Shown here piece by piece: positions 5,536 to 15,927 of a stretch of DNA of 15,927 bases. The DNA comes from an uncultured delta proteobacterium. Lineage in GTDB: Bacteria; Myxococcota_A; Polyangia; Polyangiales; Polyangiaceae. Numbering within the stretch: the stretch's first letter is position 1; every line of letters begins with the position of its first letter. The notes under the pieces are model-generated. The model saw only the letters and a program-made list of their open reading frames with translations. It had not been told where the DNA came from and did not search any database. Location of the stretch: positions 1-15,927 of the forward strand of contig CAITLX010000638.1 in assembly GCA_903893335.1 (NCBI GenBank), given 5' to 3'. Made by a program: the position numbers and the translations under genes.

Positions 5536-6342
5536 TCAGCGCTCGAACTGGTAGCGCGCGGGCTCCGCGCCGGCGATCTCGACGAGCAGTCGCCGGTCGG
5601 TCAGGCGCACGACCGCGTGCGCGGCGGCGGGGCGACCGGGCGCGTCGTCGTCGAGGTTCTCCACGAGGCTCTGCACGGTCACGTAGGGGATGCCGTCGCA
5701 CACGTCGAGGTGGTTCCAATGCAGGTGCCCGTTGAACACGCCGACGACCTTGCCGCTCGCGGCGAGGATGCGGCGCAGGCGCTTGCGCTCGGCCACGCGC
5801 GCGAGGTGGGGCGCGCGCGAGAACCAGCGGTTGCCCGCGAGATCCTGGTCGGACGCCGGGTGGTGCATGAAGACGAGCGTCGGCAGCGCGGTCGCGGCGA
5901 GATCGCGCTCGAGCCACTCGAGCTGCGGCGCGTCGATGCGCACGTCGACGTCCTTCGTCTCGTGCGTGTGGAGCACGACGAGGTGCGCGCCGCCGCGGTC
6001 GAACGCGTAGTGCAGCGCGCCCTCGTGGCCCCACGCCGCGCGCAGGTCGTCGTGGGTGAGGTGCACGGTGTCGTGGTTGCCCGCGACGTGGCGCACCTCG
6101 GCCTGGCAGCCGGCGAGCAGCCGCGCGCACGCGGCGTAGCGGGAGCGGTCGGCCTCGGGGCTCTCGTCCTCGATGTCGTCGCCGAGGTCGAAGACGAGGT
6201 CGGGGCGCACCTCGCGGTTCATCCTCTCGACGAACGCGGCGACGAGCGTGCCCGCGTGCGCCGAGAGCTTGCGGAGCTTGCCCTCGAAGCGCGCCTCGGG
6301 CCCGAAGTGGAGATCAGTCACGACAGCGAGCGTGAGATCCAT
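5536..6342 (-). CDS. Calcineurin-like metallophosphoesterase
   Basis: This 268-residue enzyme is of the binuclear-metal phosphoesterase superfamily. The metal-binding motifs appear in order: D10-x-H12 (VVTDLHFG), G54-D-D (FDLGDDIED), G88-N-H-D (VAGNHDT), H160-H (FMHHP) and G205-H-L-H (FNGHLHW). The set is complete, so the protein should be active on a phosphomono- or diester. The pattern recalls CpdA/Icc-type cyclic-nucleotide phosphodiesterases and related exonuclease-like proteins, but I cannot name the substrate. There is no signal peptide, so it is cytoplasmic. ATG 6342 is chosen because TDLHFG should be close to the N terminus; no clear Shine-Dalgarno sequence is seen. It is divergent from tatB with a 78-base gap. 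Confidence 0.87.
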   Translation of the reverse strand: MDLTLAVVTDLHFGPEARFEGKLRKLSAHAGTLVAAFVERMNREVRPDLVFDLGDDIEDESPEADRSRYAACARLLAGCQAEVRHVAGNHDTVHLTHDDLRAAWGHEGALHYAFDRGGAHLVVLHTHETKDVDVRIDAPQLEWLERDLAATALPTLVFMHHPASDQDLAGNRWFSRAPHLARVAERKRLRRILAASGKVVGVFNGHLHWNHLDVCDGIPYVTVQSLVENLDDDAPGRPAAAHAVVRLTDRRLLVEIAGAEPARYQFER

Positions 6343-6386
6343 CGCGCCCGAGCGTAGCGCGCCGCGCGGCGCAGTCCCCCTCCCCT

Positions 6387-6414
6387 TTGCGTCATCCGCG
6401 GGGCAGGCTAGCGT
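6387..6414 (+). promoter_or_regulatory. Candidate tatB promoter, possibly giving a leaderless transcript
   Basis: TTGCGT (6387-6392) and TAGCGT (6409-6414) have a 16-base spacing and partly match -35/-10 consensus elements. Transcription from this -10 would begin about at the GTG 6421 start codon of tatB, which has no well-placed Shine-Dalgarno sequence (an AGG lies about 13 bases upstream). This is inference from sequence only. Confidence 0.35.
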
Positions 6415-6420
6415 GCCGGT

Positions 6421-6837
6421 GTGCTCGGTCTGTCCTTCGGAGAGCTGCTGGTCATCGCGATCGTGGGCGTCATCGTCGTCGGCCCGCGCAACCTGCCGAC
6501 GATGCTCCGCACCGCGGGGCGCTGGGTCGGCAAGGCTCGCCGCTTCGCCAACGAGCTTCGCGAGCAGAGCGGCTTCGAGGACCTGACCGAGATCCAGCAG
6601 CTTCGCGCCGAGCTCGACGAGTTCCGGGCGCTCGCGAGCGGGTCGATCACCGCCGACGCGTTCAAGCCCAAGGCGACCCACAAGCCGCAGGAGATGCAGG
6701 TCGTGCCCGACCGCGCGCGCGAGTACCCCACGGTCGGCTGCGACGCGTACGGGGCCCTGCCCGACGACGCGACGGCGTACCTGCCCGAGACGGTCGCCAC
6801 GACGCTGCCGACGGCGGGCTCAAGCCCGGCGGCCTGA
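6421..6837 (+). CDS. tatB: Sec-independent (twin-arginine) translocase protein TatB
   Basis: TatB is the membrane-anchored receptor component that works with TatC to recognise twin-arginine signal peptides. The 138-residue protein starts MLGLSFGELLVIAIVGVIVV, one membrane helix with a Glu at position 8. The hinge VGPRNLP follows, then an amphipathic helix (LRTAGRWVGKARRFANELRE) and a variable polar tail. The Glu in the helix and the GPxxLP hinge favour TatB over TatA, although the two are homologous and short homologues can be ambiguous. The GTG 6421 start sits right after a candidate -10. The stop overlaps the next gene's ATG (TGATG), so the cysteine-rich protein is translationally coupled to tatB. 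No tatA is in the window. Confidence 0.87.
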   Translation: MLGLSFGELLVIAIVGVIVVGPRNLPTMLRTAGRWVGKARRFANELREQSGFEDLTEIQQLRAELDEFRALASGSITADAFKPKATHKPQEMQVVPDRAREYPTVGCDAYGALPDDATAYLPETVATTLPTAGSSPAA

Positions 6838-8222
6838 TGCCGTTCTCCCGGGCGATGAGCCGGCGCGTCGCGGGGCTGCTCGGGTTGCTCGGCGCGGGCC
6901 TGCTCGTGGCCCTCGGGCCGACGAGCGGGTGCGCGCGCGCGGCCGACTGCAAGCGCAACAGCGACTGCATCCGCGCCTACTGCGACGACGGCACGTGCCG
7001 CGTCGACTGCGTCGATCCGAAGCTCGACTGCCCGCGCGGGTACACCTGCGGCCCGACGGCGCAGTGCGAGCCCCCCACCGACGCCTCCACGTCCGACGCG
7101 GGCGGTGACGCGCACGAGGCCGGGGGCGCCGGCGGCGCGGACGCTGCGACCGACGCGAGCGGCGGCGACGGCGCGCCGATCGACGCCGCCACGGGGCGCC
7201 CCGCGCTCACGCCGTGCGCCTCCGACGGCGACTGCGCCGCGTCGCTCCTGTGCCGCCCGCTCGCGAAGGGGGCGGCCTCGCGCTGCACCCGCGCGTGCGC
7301 CCTCGACGCCGACTGCACGAGCGGCACGCGCTGCCTCACCGTGGGCGCAGAGACCTACTGCGCGGCCAGCGACGTGGGCCGGGCCTGCTCGCCGGCGAGC
7401 GCGGCGGCTTCGTGCAACGCGTACTGCACCCAGCAGGGCTACTGCACCGTGGGCTGCCAGTCGGGCGCCGACTGCCCCAACGGGTACGGCTGCATGGGGG
7501 TCGGCACCCCGTCGACCCGCGTCTGCGTGCGCGCCGAGGCGACCTGCTCGACCGCGGGCTCGCCCGGCACCGCCGCCTGCCTCGGCGCCGCCTTCTGCGA
7601 CGAGAGCGCGAGCATGATCGTCGGGGGGTGCACCACGGGGTGCGCGAGCGCGAGCGACTGCCCCCGGCGCGCCGCCGGGCTCTCCCCCTGGACGTGCGGC
7701 GCCGACGGGCTCTGCCGGCGCCCCGCCGACGTCTTCGGCCCCCTGCCGCAGGGCTGGGCGCCCACCGAGTGGTTCTGCGCGCCGCCGAGCTTCACGCAGG
7801 TGGTCGACCTGTGCAGCGACGCGCAGCACCTCGACTTCGTGCACGGCAACATCCCGCCCCCGCCGAGCCCCATCGACTGCTCGCCGAGCAACCCGATGAC
7901 CACCTCCGGCGCCTCCACCGACGCGTGCGTCGACTCGTGCCGCTACCAGGGGGGCTGCGCGTGGGGCTACGCGTGCTCCGCCATCGGGGCGCTCGGCGCG
8001 AGCGGCCAGCGCATCGGCCTCTGCCTGCCGACGGGCGGCGCGGAGATCGGCCTGGCCTGCGCGCGCGACGGCGACTGCGTCTTCGGCCTCTGCTACCAGG
8101 GGCGGTGCAGCCGCGACTGCACCGCCGACGGCGCCTGCACCGCGGGCAGCACCTGCACCGCCGTCGCCTCGCCGACCGCGACCGACTACGTCGAGGGGCA
8201 GCTCTACAGCCGCTGCCTCTGA
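6837..8222 (+). CDS. Cysteine-rich exported protein of unknown function encoded inside the Tat locus
   Basis: This 461-residue protein has 49 cysteines (over 10%). Many lie in spaced units such as CASDGDC, CALDADC, CARDGDC and CTADGAC, reminiscent of the disulfide-rich surface proteins common in myxobacteria. The N terminus is MPFSRAMSRRVAGLLG, then a hydrophobic stretch ending TSGC (Cys32). SRR followed by a hydrophobic core is a near-match to a Tat signal (S/T-R-R-x-F-L-K, without the Phe), and SGC could serve as a weak lipobox. A cysteine-free Ala/Gly/Asp linker occupies about residues 82-122, and a Pro-rich gap (PPPPSP) lies near residue 340. The remaining 48 cysteines after Cys32 could form 24 disulfides. 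The start shares one base with the tatB stop; ATG 6855 is an alternative. The product is probably periplasmic or surface-located. I cannot assign a function. Confidence 0.85.
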   Translation: MPFSRAMSRRVAGLLGLLGAGLLVALGPTSGCARAADCKRNSDCIRAYCDDGTCRVDCVDPKLDCPRGYTCGPTAQCEPPTDASTSDAGGDAHEAGGAGGADAATDASGGDGAPIDAATGRPALTPCASDGDCAASLLCRPLAKGAASRCTRACALDADCTSGTRCLTVGAETYCAASDVGRACSPASAAASCNAYCTQQGYCTVGCQSGADCPNGYGCMGVGTPSTRVCVRAEATCSTAGSPGTAACLGAAFCDESASMIVGGCTTGCASASDCPRRAAGLSPWTCGADGLCRRPADVFGPLPQGWAPTEWFCAPPSFTQVVDLCSDAQHLDFVHGNIPPPPSPIDCSPSNPMTTSGASTDACVDSCRYQGGCAWGYACSAIGALGASGQRIGLCLPTGGAEIGLACARDGDCVFGLCYQGRCSRDCTADGACTAGSTCTAVASPTATDYVEGQLYSRCL

Positions 8223-8289
8223 CCGAAAGCGGGCGCCCGTCCACGCCCCCTCGGTGCTAGAGGAGTGGCTCTCCCGACGACGACGCCGC

Positions 8290-9240
8290 ATGAGCACGCC
8301 CCCGCCCGACACCCAGAAGCACATGTCCTTCTGGGAGCACCTCGACGAGCTGCGCGTGCGCCTCACGCGCGCGATGGCGGCCTACGTCGTGGGCATGTGC
8401 GTCGCCTGGTACTACCGCGACGCCATCCTGCGCTGGCTCTGGAAGCCGTTCGCCGACGCGTGGACGTCGCACGGCCTCGAGGGCGTGCCCACGCTCAACT
8501 TCGCGGCGCCGAGCGACGCCTTCATGGCGTACTTCAAGCTGTCGCTCGTGGCGGGCCTGCTCGTCGCCTCGCCCTTCATCTTCTGGCAGCTCTGGGCCTT
8601 CGTCGCCCCGGGGCTCTTCGCCAAGGAGAAGCGCATCGCGATCCCCTTCGTGCTCGCGTCGTCGGCGCTGTTCATCGTCGGCGGGCTGTTCGGCTGGCGC
8701 GTCGCGTTTCCCGTCACGTTCGACTACTTTCTCGACCTCGTGCGCGAGGCGCACGGCGCCGGCATGCGCATCACGCCCGTCGTGATGATGGGCGAGTACC
8801 TCGACTTCGTCGGGCAGATGCTGCTCGCGTTCGGCATCGTCTTCGAGCTGCCGCTCTTCATCCTGTTTCTCTCCATCGCGGGCATCGTCAACTACCTGCA
8901 ACTGCTGAGGTTCGGGCGCTGGTTCGTGCTCATCGCGTTCATCGTCGGGGCGATCCTCACGCCGCCCGACACCACGAGCCAGATCGTGATGAGCGTGCCG
9001 CTCTGCCTGCTCTACTTCGTGTCGATCGGGCTCGCGTACCTCTTCGGCAAGAAGCCGAGCCCCGAGGCCATCGCCGAGGACCGCAAGCGGCGCGCCGAGG
9101 CCAAGCAGCTTCGCCGCGAGGTCGTCGATGCCCGTCGCCGCGAGAAGCAGGCCGAGAAGCAGAAGGTCGCGCGCGCCGAGGCCGAGAAGCAGAAGATCGC
9201 CCGCGCCGAGGCCGAGAAGAAGAAGGCGCCGCGCGGCTAG
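8290..9240 (+). CDS. tatC: Sec-independent (twin-arginine) translocase protein TatC with charged C-terminal tail
   Basis: TatC is the six-helix inner-membrane core of the Tat translocase that binds twin-arginine signals. Family marks include FWEHLDELRVRL (14-25) with Glu20 for signal binding, SPFIFWQLWAFVAPGLF-AKEK around 94-114, FGIVFELPLF with Glu186, and LTPPDTTSQ (223-231). Six hydrophobic segments are visible. After the last one (near 252) comes a roughly 60-residue Lys/Glu/Arg/Ala-rich tail, which is longer than in the E. coli protein. It contains a 10-residue repeat AEKQK(V/I)ARAE and is likely a cytoplasmic coiled coil or helix. ATG 8290 is chosen as nearest to the conserved region. 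GTG 8254 is in frame and would add 12 residues (EEWLSRRRRR). It is separated from the cysteine-rich gene by 67 bases, so co-transcription with tatB is likely. Confidence 0.95.
   Translation: MSTPPPDTQKHMSFWEHLDELRVRLTRAMAAYVVGMCVAWYYRDAILRWLWKPFADAWTSHGLEGVPTLNFAAPSDAFMAYFKLSLVAGLLVASPFIFWQLWAFVAPGLFAKEKRIAIPFVLASSALFIVGGLFGWRVAFPVTFDYFLDLVREAHGAGMRITPVVMMGEYLDFVGQMLLAFGIVFELPLFILFLSIAGIVNYLQLLRFGRWFVLIAFIVGAILTPPDTTSQIVMSVPLCLLYFVSIGLAYLFGKKPSPEAIAEDRKRRAEAKQLRREVVDARRREKQAEKQKVARAEAEKQKIARAEAEKKKAPRG
9151..9225 (+). repeat. 30-bp in-frame repeat encoding the TatC tail
   Basis: The units 9151-9180 and 9181-9210 differ at only a few bases, and a partial third unit runs 9211-9225. Each begins gccgagaag. 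They encode AEKQK(V/I)ARAE, and the pattern ends as AEKKKAPRG. The array keeps the reading frame. Confidence 0.85.
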
Positions 9241-9251
9241 CGCGCGCCTGG

Positions 9252-9267
9252 GGCACCTTCAGGTGCC
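9252..9267. terminator. Hairpin overlapping the end of glgA, facing tatC
   Basis: ggcacc (9252-9257) and ggtgcc (9262-9267) form a perfect 6-bp stem with loop ttca. The glgA stop codon (9259-9261, minus strand) lies in the loop. tatC ends only 12 bases before the stem, so one compact hairpin could serve both converging genes. No T-rich tail is present. Confidence 0.35.
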
Positions 9268-10668
9268 GCCGACGAGCGACTGGTAGAGGCGCGTGTAGCG
9301 GCGGGCGGGGCGGTCCCAGCCGAGGTCGAGCTTCATCATGCGGCGGCGCAGGACGCGCCACGACGGGGACGCGTACGCCGAGAGCGCGCGCTGCACCGCG
9401 CCGACCAGCGCGGTCGCGGTGGGCTCGTCGAAGAGGAAGCCGGTGCCGGTCGAGAGCGCCGCGTCGCAATCGACGACGGTGTCGCGCAGACCGCCGGTGG
9501 CGCGCGCGACGGGGGCCGCGCCGTAGCGCTGCGCGTAGAGCTGCACGAGGCCGCAGGGCTCGAAGCGCGACGGCACGAGCGCGAGATCGGCGCCCGCGAA
9601 GAGGCGGTGCACGAGCGCCTCGGGGGCGGCGCGCACGAAGCGAGCCTCGCCCGGGCACTTGGCCACGGCCTTCTCGATCGCGACGACCAGCTTCGGCTCG
9701 CCGTCACCTGCGACGACCACGGTGGCGCCGGCGCGGACGATCTTCTGCAGGGCGGACGCGACGAGATCGGTTCCCTTCTGCGGCACCATGCGGCCGACGG
9801 AGATGACCAGCGGGCGCCCCTCGGCGACCTCGAGGCCGAGCTCGCGCAGCACGGCGGCCTTGCAGCGCTCCTTGCCCGAGGCGTCCTCGGCGTCGTAGCG
9901 CGCGACGAGGGTCGGGTCGGTCGCCGGGTTCCACGTCGCGTGATCGACGCCGTTGGTGATGCCGACCAGATCGCCGGCGCGGCGGGCGATGACGGCGTCG
10001 AGCCCGGCGCCCTGCTCGGCGGTCTGGATCTCGCGCGCATAGCCGTCGGAGACGGTGGTGACGCGGCCGGCGGCCTCGAGCCCCGCGGCGAGGAAGCTGC
10101 CGGCGACGCGCGGCAGTCCGATCGACGCGGCGACCTCGGCCGAGAACGGCCCCTGGTGCGCGAGGTTGTGCACGGTCAGCAGCGTCGGGGTGTGGCGACC
10201 GCCGTCGCCCCGGAGGTAGACCGGCACGAGCGCCGCGGGCCAGTCGTGCAGGTGCACGACGTCGAAGGGGGTGCCGAGCGCCTCGCGCTGGCGGACCAGC
10301 TCGGCGGCGGCGCGCGAGAGGACGGCGAAGCGGTGCGCGTTGTCGGCGTAGTCGCCGTCGGCGTCACCGTAGACGCCGTCGCGGTTGAACAGGCCGGGCG
10401 CGTCGAACAGCGAGATCTCGACGCCGGAGGGCAAGCGACCGTCGTAGACCGTGACCTCGATGGGCACCCCGCCGAGCTCGAAGGCCAGCGGCGTCAGGCG
10501 CCGCGCCATGAGCAGGCCCCCCTGCTCGAAGCCGGGGTAGCGAGGGAGGGCCACGGTCACCTTGTGCCCGAGCTGACGCACCGCCTTGCCGAGCGCGGCG
10601 ACGACGTCGGCGAGCCCTCCGACTTTGACGAAGGGAGCGAGCTCGGCTGCGACGAAGAGAATATCCAT
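9259..10668 (-). CDS. glgA: Glycogen synthase (ADP-glucose type), GT5 family
   Basis: GlgA transfers glucose from ADP-glucose to the non-reducing end of alpha-1,4-glucan. The 469-residue protein has the GT-B layout: KVGGLADV (15-22) binding the nucleotide sugar, HLHDW (139-143), TVHNLAHQGPF (165-175), VSDGYAREI (206-214), ITNGVDHATWNP (237-248), GRMVPQKG (292-299) with Arg293 and Lys298, and PSRFEPCGLVQLYAQRYG (366-383) with the expected catalytic Glu370. The segment between TVHN and NGVD appears somewhat shorter than in the E. coli enzyme as I recall it, but SFLAAGL is kept. The ATG 10668 start gives MDILFVAAELAPF, the usual N terminus; no clear Shine-Dalgarno sequence is seen. No other glycogen genes are adjacent. 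It is divergent from the pseudouridine synthase, with a 123-base gap. Confidence 0.95.
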   Translation of the reverse strand: MDILFVAAELAPFVKVGGLADVVAALGKAVRQLGHKVTVALPRYPGFEQGGLLMARRLTPLAFELGGVPIEVTVYDGRLPSGVEISLFDAPGLFNRDGVYGDADGDYADNAHRFAVLSRAAAELVRQREALGTPFDVVHLHDWPAALVPVYLRGDGGRHTPTLLTVHNLAHQGPFSAEVAASIGLPRVAGSFLAAGLEAAGRVTTVSDGYAREIQTAEQGAGLDAVIARRAGDLVGITNGVDHATWNPATDPTLVARYDAEDASGKERCKAAVLRELGLEVAEGRPLVISVGRMVPQKGTDLVASALQKIVRAGATVVVAGDGEPKLVVAIEKAVAKCPGEARFVRAAPEALVHRLFAGADLALVPSRFEPCGLVQLYAQRYGAAPVARATGGLRDTVVDCDAALSTGTGFLFDEPTATALVGAVQRALSAYASPSWRVLRRRMMKLDLGWDRPARRYTRLYQSLVGGT

Positions 10669-10782
10669 TCGGCGGAGCGTTTACCACGGCCGGGCCCGCC
10701 CGTGCGCGGCAGCGGCAAACGAGGGGCCCGGAGCGTGCCCCAGGACGTCCCCCGGGGGCCCGAGGGCGGCGGTGCGCTATAC

Positions 10783-10788
10783 GAGGGG
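10783..10788 (+). promoter_or_regulatory. Ribosome binding site that fixes the pseudouridine synthase start
   Basis: The sequence gagggg ends three bases before GTG 10792; counted from its GAGG the spacing is five. This is the best Shine-Dalgarno match among the plus-strand genes. It favours GTG 10792 over ATG 10825, which has only a weak CGGA upstream. Confidence 0.6.
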
Positions 10789-10791
10789 CGC

Positions 10792-11811
10792 GTGACACGG
10801 CTTCGCTACCAGACGACCGGCGGAATGCGCCCCGAGGGGATCGACGAGCGCGCCGTGGTGACCGTGCTGCGCGTGCCCCCGGAGGCCGCGGGGATGCGCC
10901 TCGACCGCTTCGTGCAGACGCAGCTGAAGCGCTCGAGCCGGACGCGCGCGCAGCAGATCGTGCGCAGCAGCGCGTTCAGCGCCGAGGGGCTGCGGGTGCG
11001 GGGCAGCGACCGGGTGCGGGCCGAGCAGCACATCCTGCTCTGGCGCGACCCCTGGGACGAGACGCCGGTGCCCACCGACCTGCCGGTGCTGCACGAGGAC
11101 GACGCGCTGCTGGCGGTGGACAAGCCGGCGGGGGTGCCCGTGCACCCGACGGCGCGCTACCACCGCAACACCGTCGTCATGCTGCTGGCCGACGCGCGCC
11201 CCGGCGAGCGCCTGCGGCTGTCGCACCGGCTCGACCGCGAGACGAGCGGCGTGCTCCTGCTCGCGCGCACGGCCGAGGCCGACCGGGACGTGAAGCGGCA
11301 GCTCGCCGCGCGCGTCGAGGTCGAGAAGCGCTACCTCGCCATCACCTGGGGCCATCCGCGCGAGGACATCTTCCGCGTCGATGCGCCGCTCGAGCTCGAC
11401 TCGAAGAGCAACGTGCGGGTGTCGATGCGCATCGCCGCGCCCGGCAGGGGGCTCGAGGCGGCCACGCGCTTCGCGGTGCTGGGGCGAGCCGAGGCGCGCG
11501 GGCGCCCCTACGCGCTCGTGCGGTGCGACCTCGAGACGGGGCGGCAGCACCAGATCCGCGTGCACCTCGCGTCGGTCGGCTGCCCCGTGGTGGGGGACAA
11601 GCTGTACGGGCCCGACCCGGCGCTGTTCGCGCGTGGGGTCGACGGCACGTTGACCGACGAGGACCGCGCGACGCTCGAGCTCGACCGGCACGCGCTGCAC
11701 GCCGAGCAGCTCTCGCTGCGCCACCCGACGACGGGCGAGCGGCTCACGATCCGCGCCGAGCTGCCCGACGAGCTGGCGCGCTTTTGGCGCGAGGCGAGCG
11801 GCGCGCGCTGA
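10792..11811 (+). CDS. RluA-family RNA pseudouridine synthase
   Basis: The enzyme isomerises uridine to pseudouridine in rRNA or tRNA. The 339-residue product has an S4-like N-terminal RNA-binding segment (MRLDRFVQTQLKRSSRTRAQ, about 35-54) and a family core beginning LLAVDKPAGVPVHPT (106-120). The catalytic motif HRLDRETSG (145-153) carries the nucleophile Asp148. Then come KRYLAI (179-184) with the conserved Tyr181, and LETGRQHQIRVHL (247-259). An insert around residues 272-300 (DPALFARGVDGTLTDEDRA) precedes the final conserved strands. The motif belongs to the RluA/RluC/RluD group, but I cannot say which position it modifies. Start GTG 10792 is chosen for its strong Shine-Dalgarno sequence. 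It converges on dnaE2, whose stop is only 13 bases away. Confidence 0.92.
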   Translation: MTRLRYQTTGGMRPEGIDERAVVTVLRVPPEAAGMRLDRFVQTQLKRSSRTRAQQIVRSSAFSAEGLRVRGSDRVRAEQHILLWRDPWDETPVPTDLPVLHEDDALLAVDKPAGVPVHPTARYHRNTVVMLLADARPGERLRLSHRLDRETSGVLLLARTAEADRDVKRQLAARVEVEKRYLAITWGHPREDIFRVDAPLELDSKSNVRVSMRIAAPGRGLEAATRFAVLGRAEARGRPYALVRCDLETGRQHQIRVHLASVGCPVVGDKLYGPDPALFARGVDGTLTDEDRATLELDRHALHAEQLSLRHPTTGERLTIRAELPDELARFWREASGAR

Positions 11812-11824
11812 CGGCTGCGGCGCG

Positions 11825-11828
<4 letters not shown>
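11808..11828. terminator. Hairpin containing both stop codons of two convergent genes
   Basis: ctgacg (11808-11813) pairs with cgtcag (11823-11828) around a 9-base loop. One arm holds the TGA of the pseudouridine synthase and the other holds the TGA of dnaE2 on the opposite strand. It is the only obvious structure in the 13-base gap. The absence of a T tract and the short stem keep the call weak. Confidence 0.25.
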
Positions 11829-15089
<3,261 letters not shown>

Positions 15090-15100
<11 letters not shown>

Positions 15101-15927
15101 AACCCTGGAGCATCACCCGGCGCGTGGCCTTGTCGACGTAGACCCAGGCGCCGGCCCCGCCGGCCTCGCTCGTGAGCCACAGCCGCAGGTAGTCGCGCCC
15201 GACGGGGGGGCCCGCCCACCACTCGACCTCGTCGAGCCGCAGGTCGTGGGCGACGCGCGCGATCGTGTAGAGGCGGCGATCGACCACGAGGGGCATGCCG
15301 GCTCGCAGCTCGCTCGGGTGCACCTCGAGCGCGAGGGGGCGCGCGAGCACCCGCGTGGCCGCGGGCACCGGCCAGGCGAACGGCAGCTCGCGCGGCCTCG
15401 CGCCGAGCGCCGGCGCGAGCCGCGACTGCGCCTCGGGGCGGTGCACCGGCACGCACGCGAGGACGCCGACGCGCTCGTCGCCGATCTCGGCGGAGAGCTC
15501 GGCCAGGAGCACGGGCAGCGCGTCAGGCGAGACCGCTGCGTCGCGCCCGAGGTCGAGCTGCACCCGAGGCGCGCGCACGATGCGCGCCGCGGTGACGGCG
15601 AGCGCTCGAACGGGGGCCTCGAGGCGCGCGCGCTCGAGCTTGGCGCGGATCGCCCGGAAGAGATCGCCCTCGCGCGCGAGGGGGGCAGGCAGCACGATCG
15701 CGAGCTCGGCCGCGTCGCCCGCGACGCCGCGCAGCCGCGCGATGCTCGCGTCGTACCGCAGCGTGACGGCGAGCGCGGTGGTCGCCTGGCCGCGCCCCTC
15801 GAGCCGGGCCGACACGCGCGCGACGAGCCCGCGCAGCACGAACGCGAGGGGCTCGAGCGACTCGACGGCGTCGCCGAACGACGTCTCCTCGCAGAGCGTG
15901 GGGCGCGGCTCGTGCGCGACGAGCGGC
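15090..15927 (-). CDS. imuB: ImuB, Y-family-like mutasome protein (C-terminal part; start outside window)
   Basis: About 278 C-terminal residues are visible, and the reading frame stays open to the right edge. The first visible residues (PLVAHEPRPTLCEETSFGDA) and VESLEPLAFVLRGLVARVSARLE resemble the stretch where the little-finger domain of Y-family polymerases begins. The C terminus has VGRDYLRLWLTSE, AWVYVDKATRRVMLQGYAE, the pattern I associate with the end of ImuB proteins ('R-DYYRL ... WV..D ... W.L.G'). ImuB is a catalytically inactive Y-family homologue that links DnaE2 to the beta clamp. The palm and the clamp-binding motif are not both visible here, so inactivity cannot be checked. 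Its stop lies inside dnaE2 (11-base overlap). imuA would be expected further right. Confidence 0.85.

Noticed and set aside
6421..6837. Calling this gene TatA instead of TatB
   Set aside because: The Glu near the start of the membrane helix and the VGPRNLP hinge fit TatB; TatA usually has Gln/other there and FG before the hinge. Some ambiguity remains because the families are homologous.
10778..10783. TATACG as a -10 box for the pseudouridine synthase
   Set aside because: Transcription from it would start downstream of, and so exclude, the strong Shine-Dalgarno sequence at 10783-10788, and no -35 is present at a suitable distance.

Overview
The window looks like chromosomal DNA from a very GC-rich (about 70% or more by eye), myxobacterium-like organism (Myxococcota / old Deltaproteobacteria). 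This rests on the base composition, the order rpsP-khpA-rimM-trmD-SPOUT methyltransferase, a large secreted protein built from spaced 'DGDC'-type cysteine motifs, and an imuB-dnaE2 mutagenesis pair. No tRNA, rRNA, CRISPR array, transposase or phage gene was seen. Most of the window is housekeeping sequence, with some lineage-specific secreted proteins between the conserved genes.

Region by region: (1) Positions 1-2270, minus strand, hold a tightly coupled ribosome/tRNA maturation operon in the order rpsP, khpA, rimM, trmD and a trmD-linked SPOUT-type RNA methyltransferase that runs off the left edge. RimM carries an unusual N-terminal tail encoded by a 33-bp minisatellite. (2) Positions 2271-5483 hold a small NifU-C-domain protein lacking one of its two cluster-binding cysteines, a secreted protein of unknown function whose start region is duplicated, a divergent predicted lipoprotein, and type I methionine aminopeptidase. 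(3) Positions 5484-9240 hold a convergent calcineurin-like phosphoesterase, then tatB, a 49-cysteine secreted protein, and tatC. The cysteine-rich gene lies inside the Tat locus and has its own SRR-containing signal sequence. (4) Positions 9241-11811 hold glycogen synthase GlgA (minus) diverging from an RluA-family pseudouridine synthase (plus). (5) Positions 11812-15927, minus strand, hold the error-prone polymerase DnaE2 preceded by and overlapping the C-terminal part of ImuB; the start of imuB lies beyond the right edge.

Functional links: the left operon couples small-subunit assembly (S16, RimM, KhpA) with tRNA/RNA methylation (TrmD and neighbour). TatB and TatC are two of the Tat translocase components and could export the protein encoded between them. 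ImuB and DnaE2 form the translesion-synthesis mutasome. GlgA, the phosphoesterase, Map and the pseudouridine synthase look like independent single-gene units in alternating orientation, with short convergent gaps that hold compact hairpins.

I did not find a clearly new multi-gene system. The most unusual items are the cysteine-rich protein inside the Tat locus, the duplicated start region that creates a 10-codon upstream ORF, the RimM minisatellite, and the NifU-like protein with Tyr in place of Cys. Several genes contain or adjoin short direct duplications with periods of 29-40 bp.
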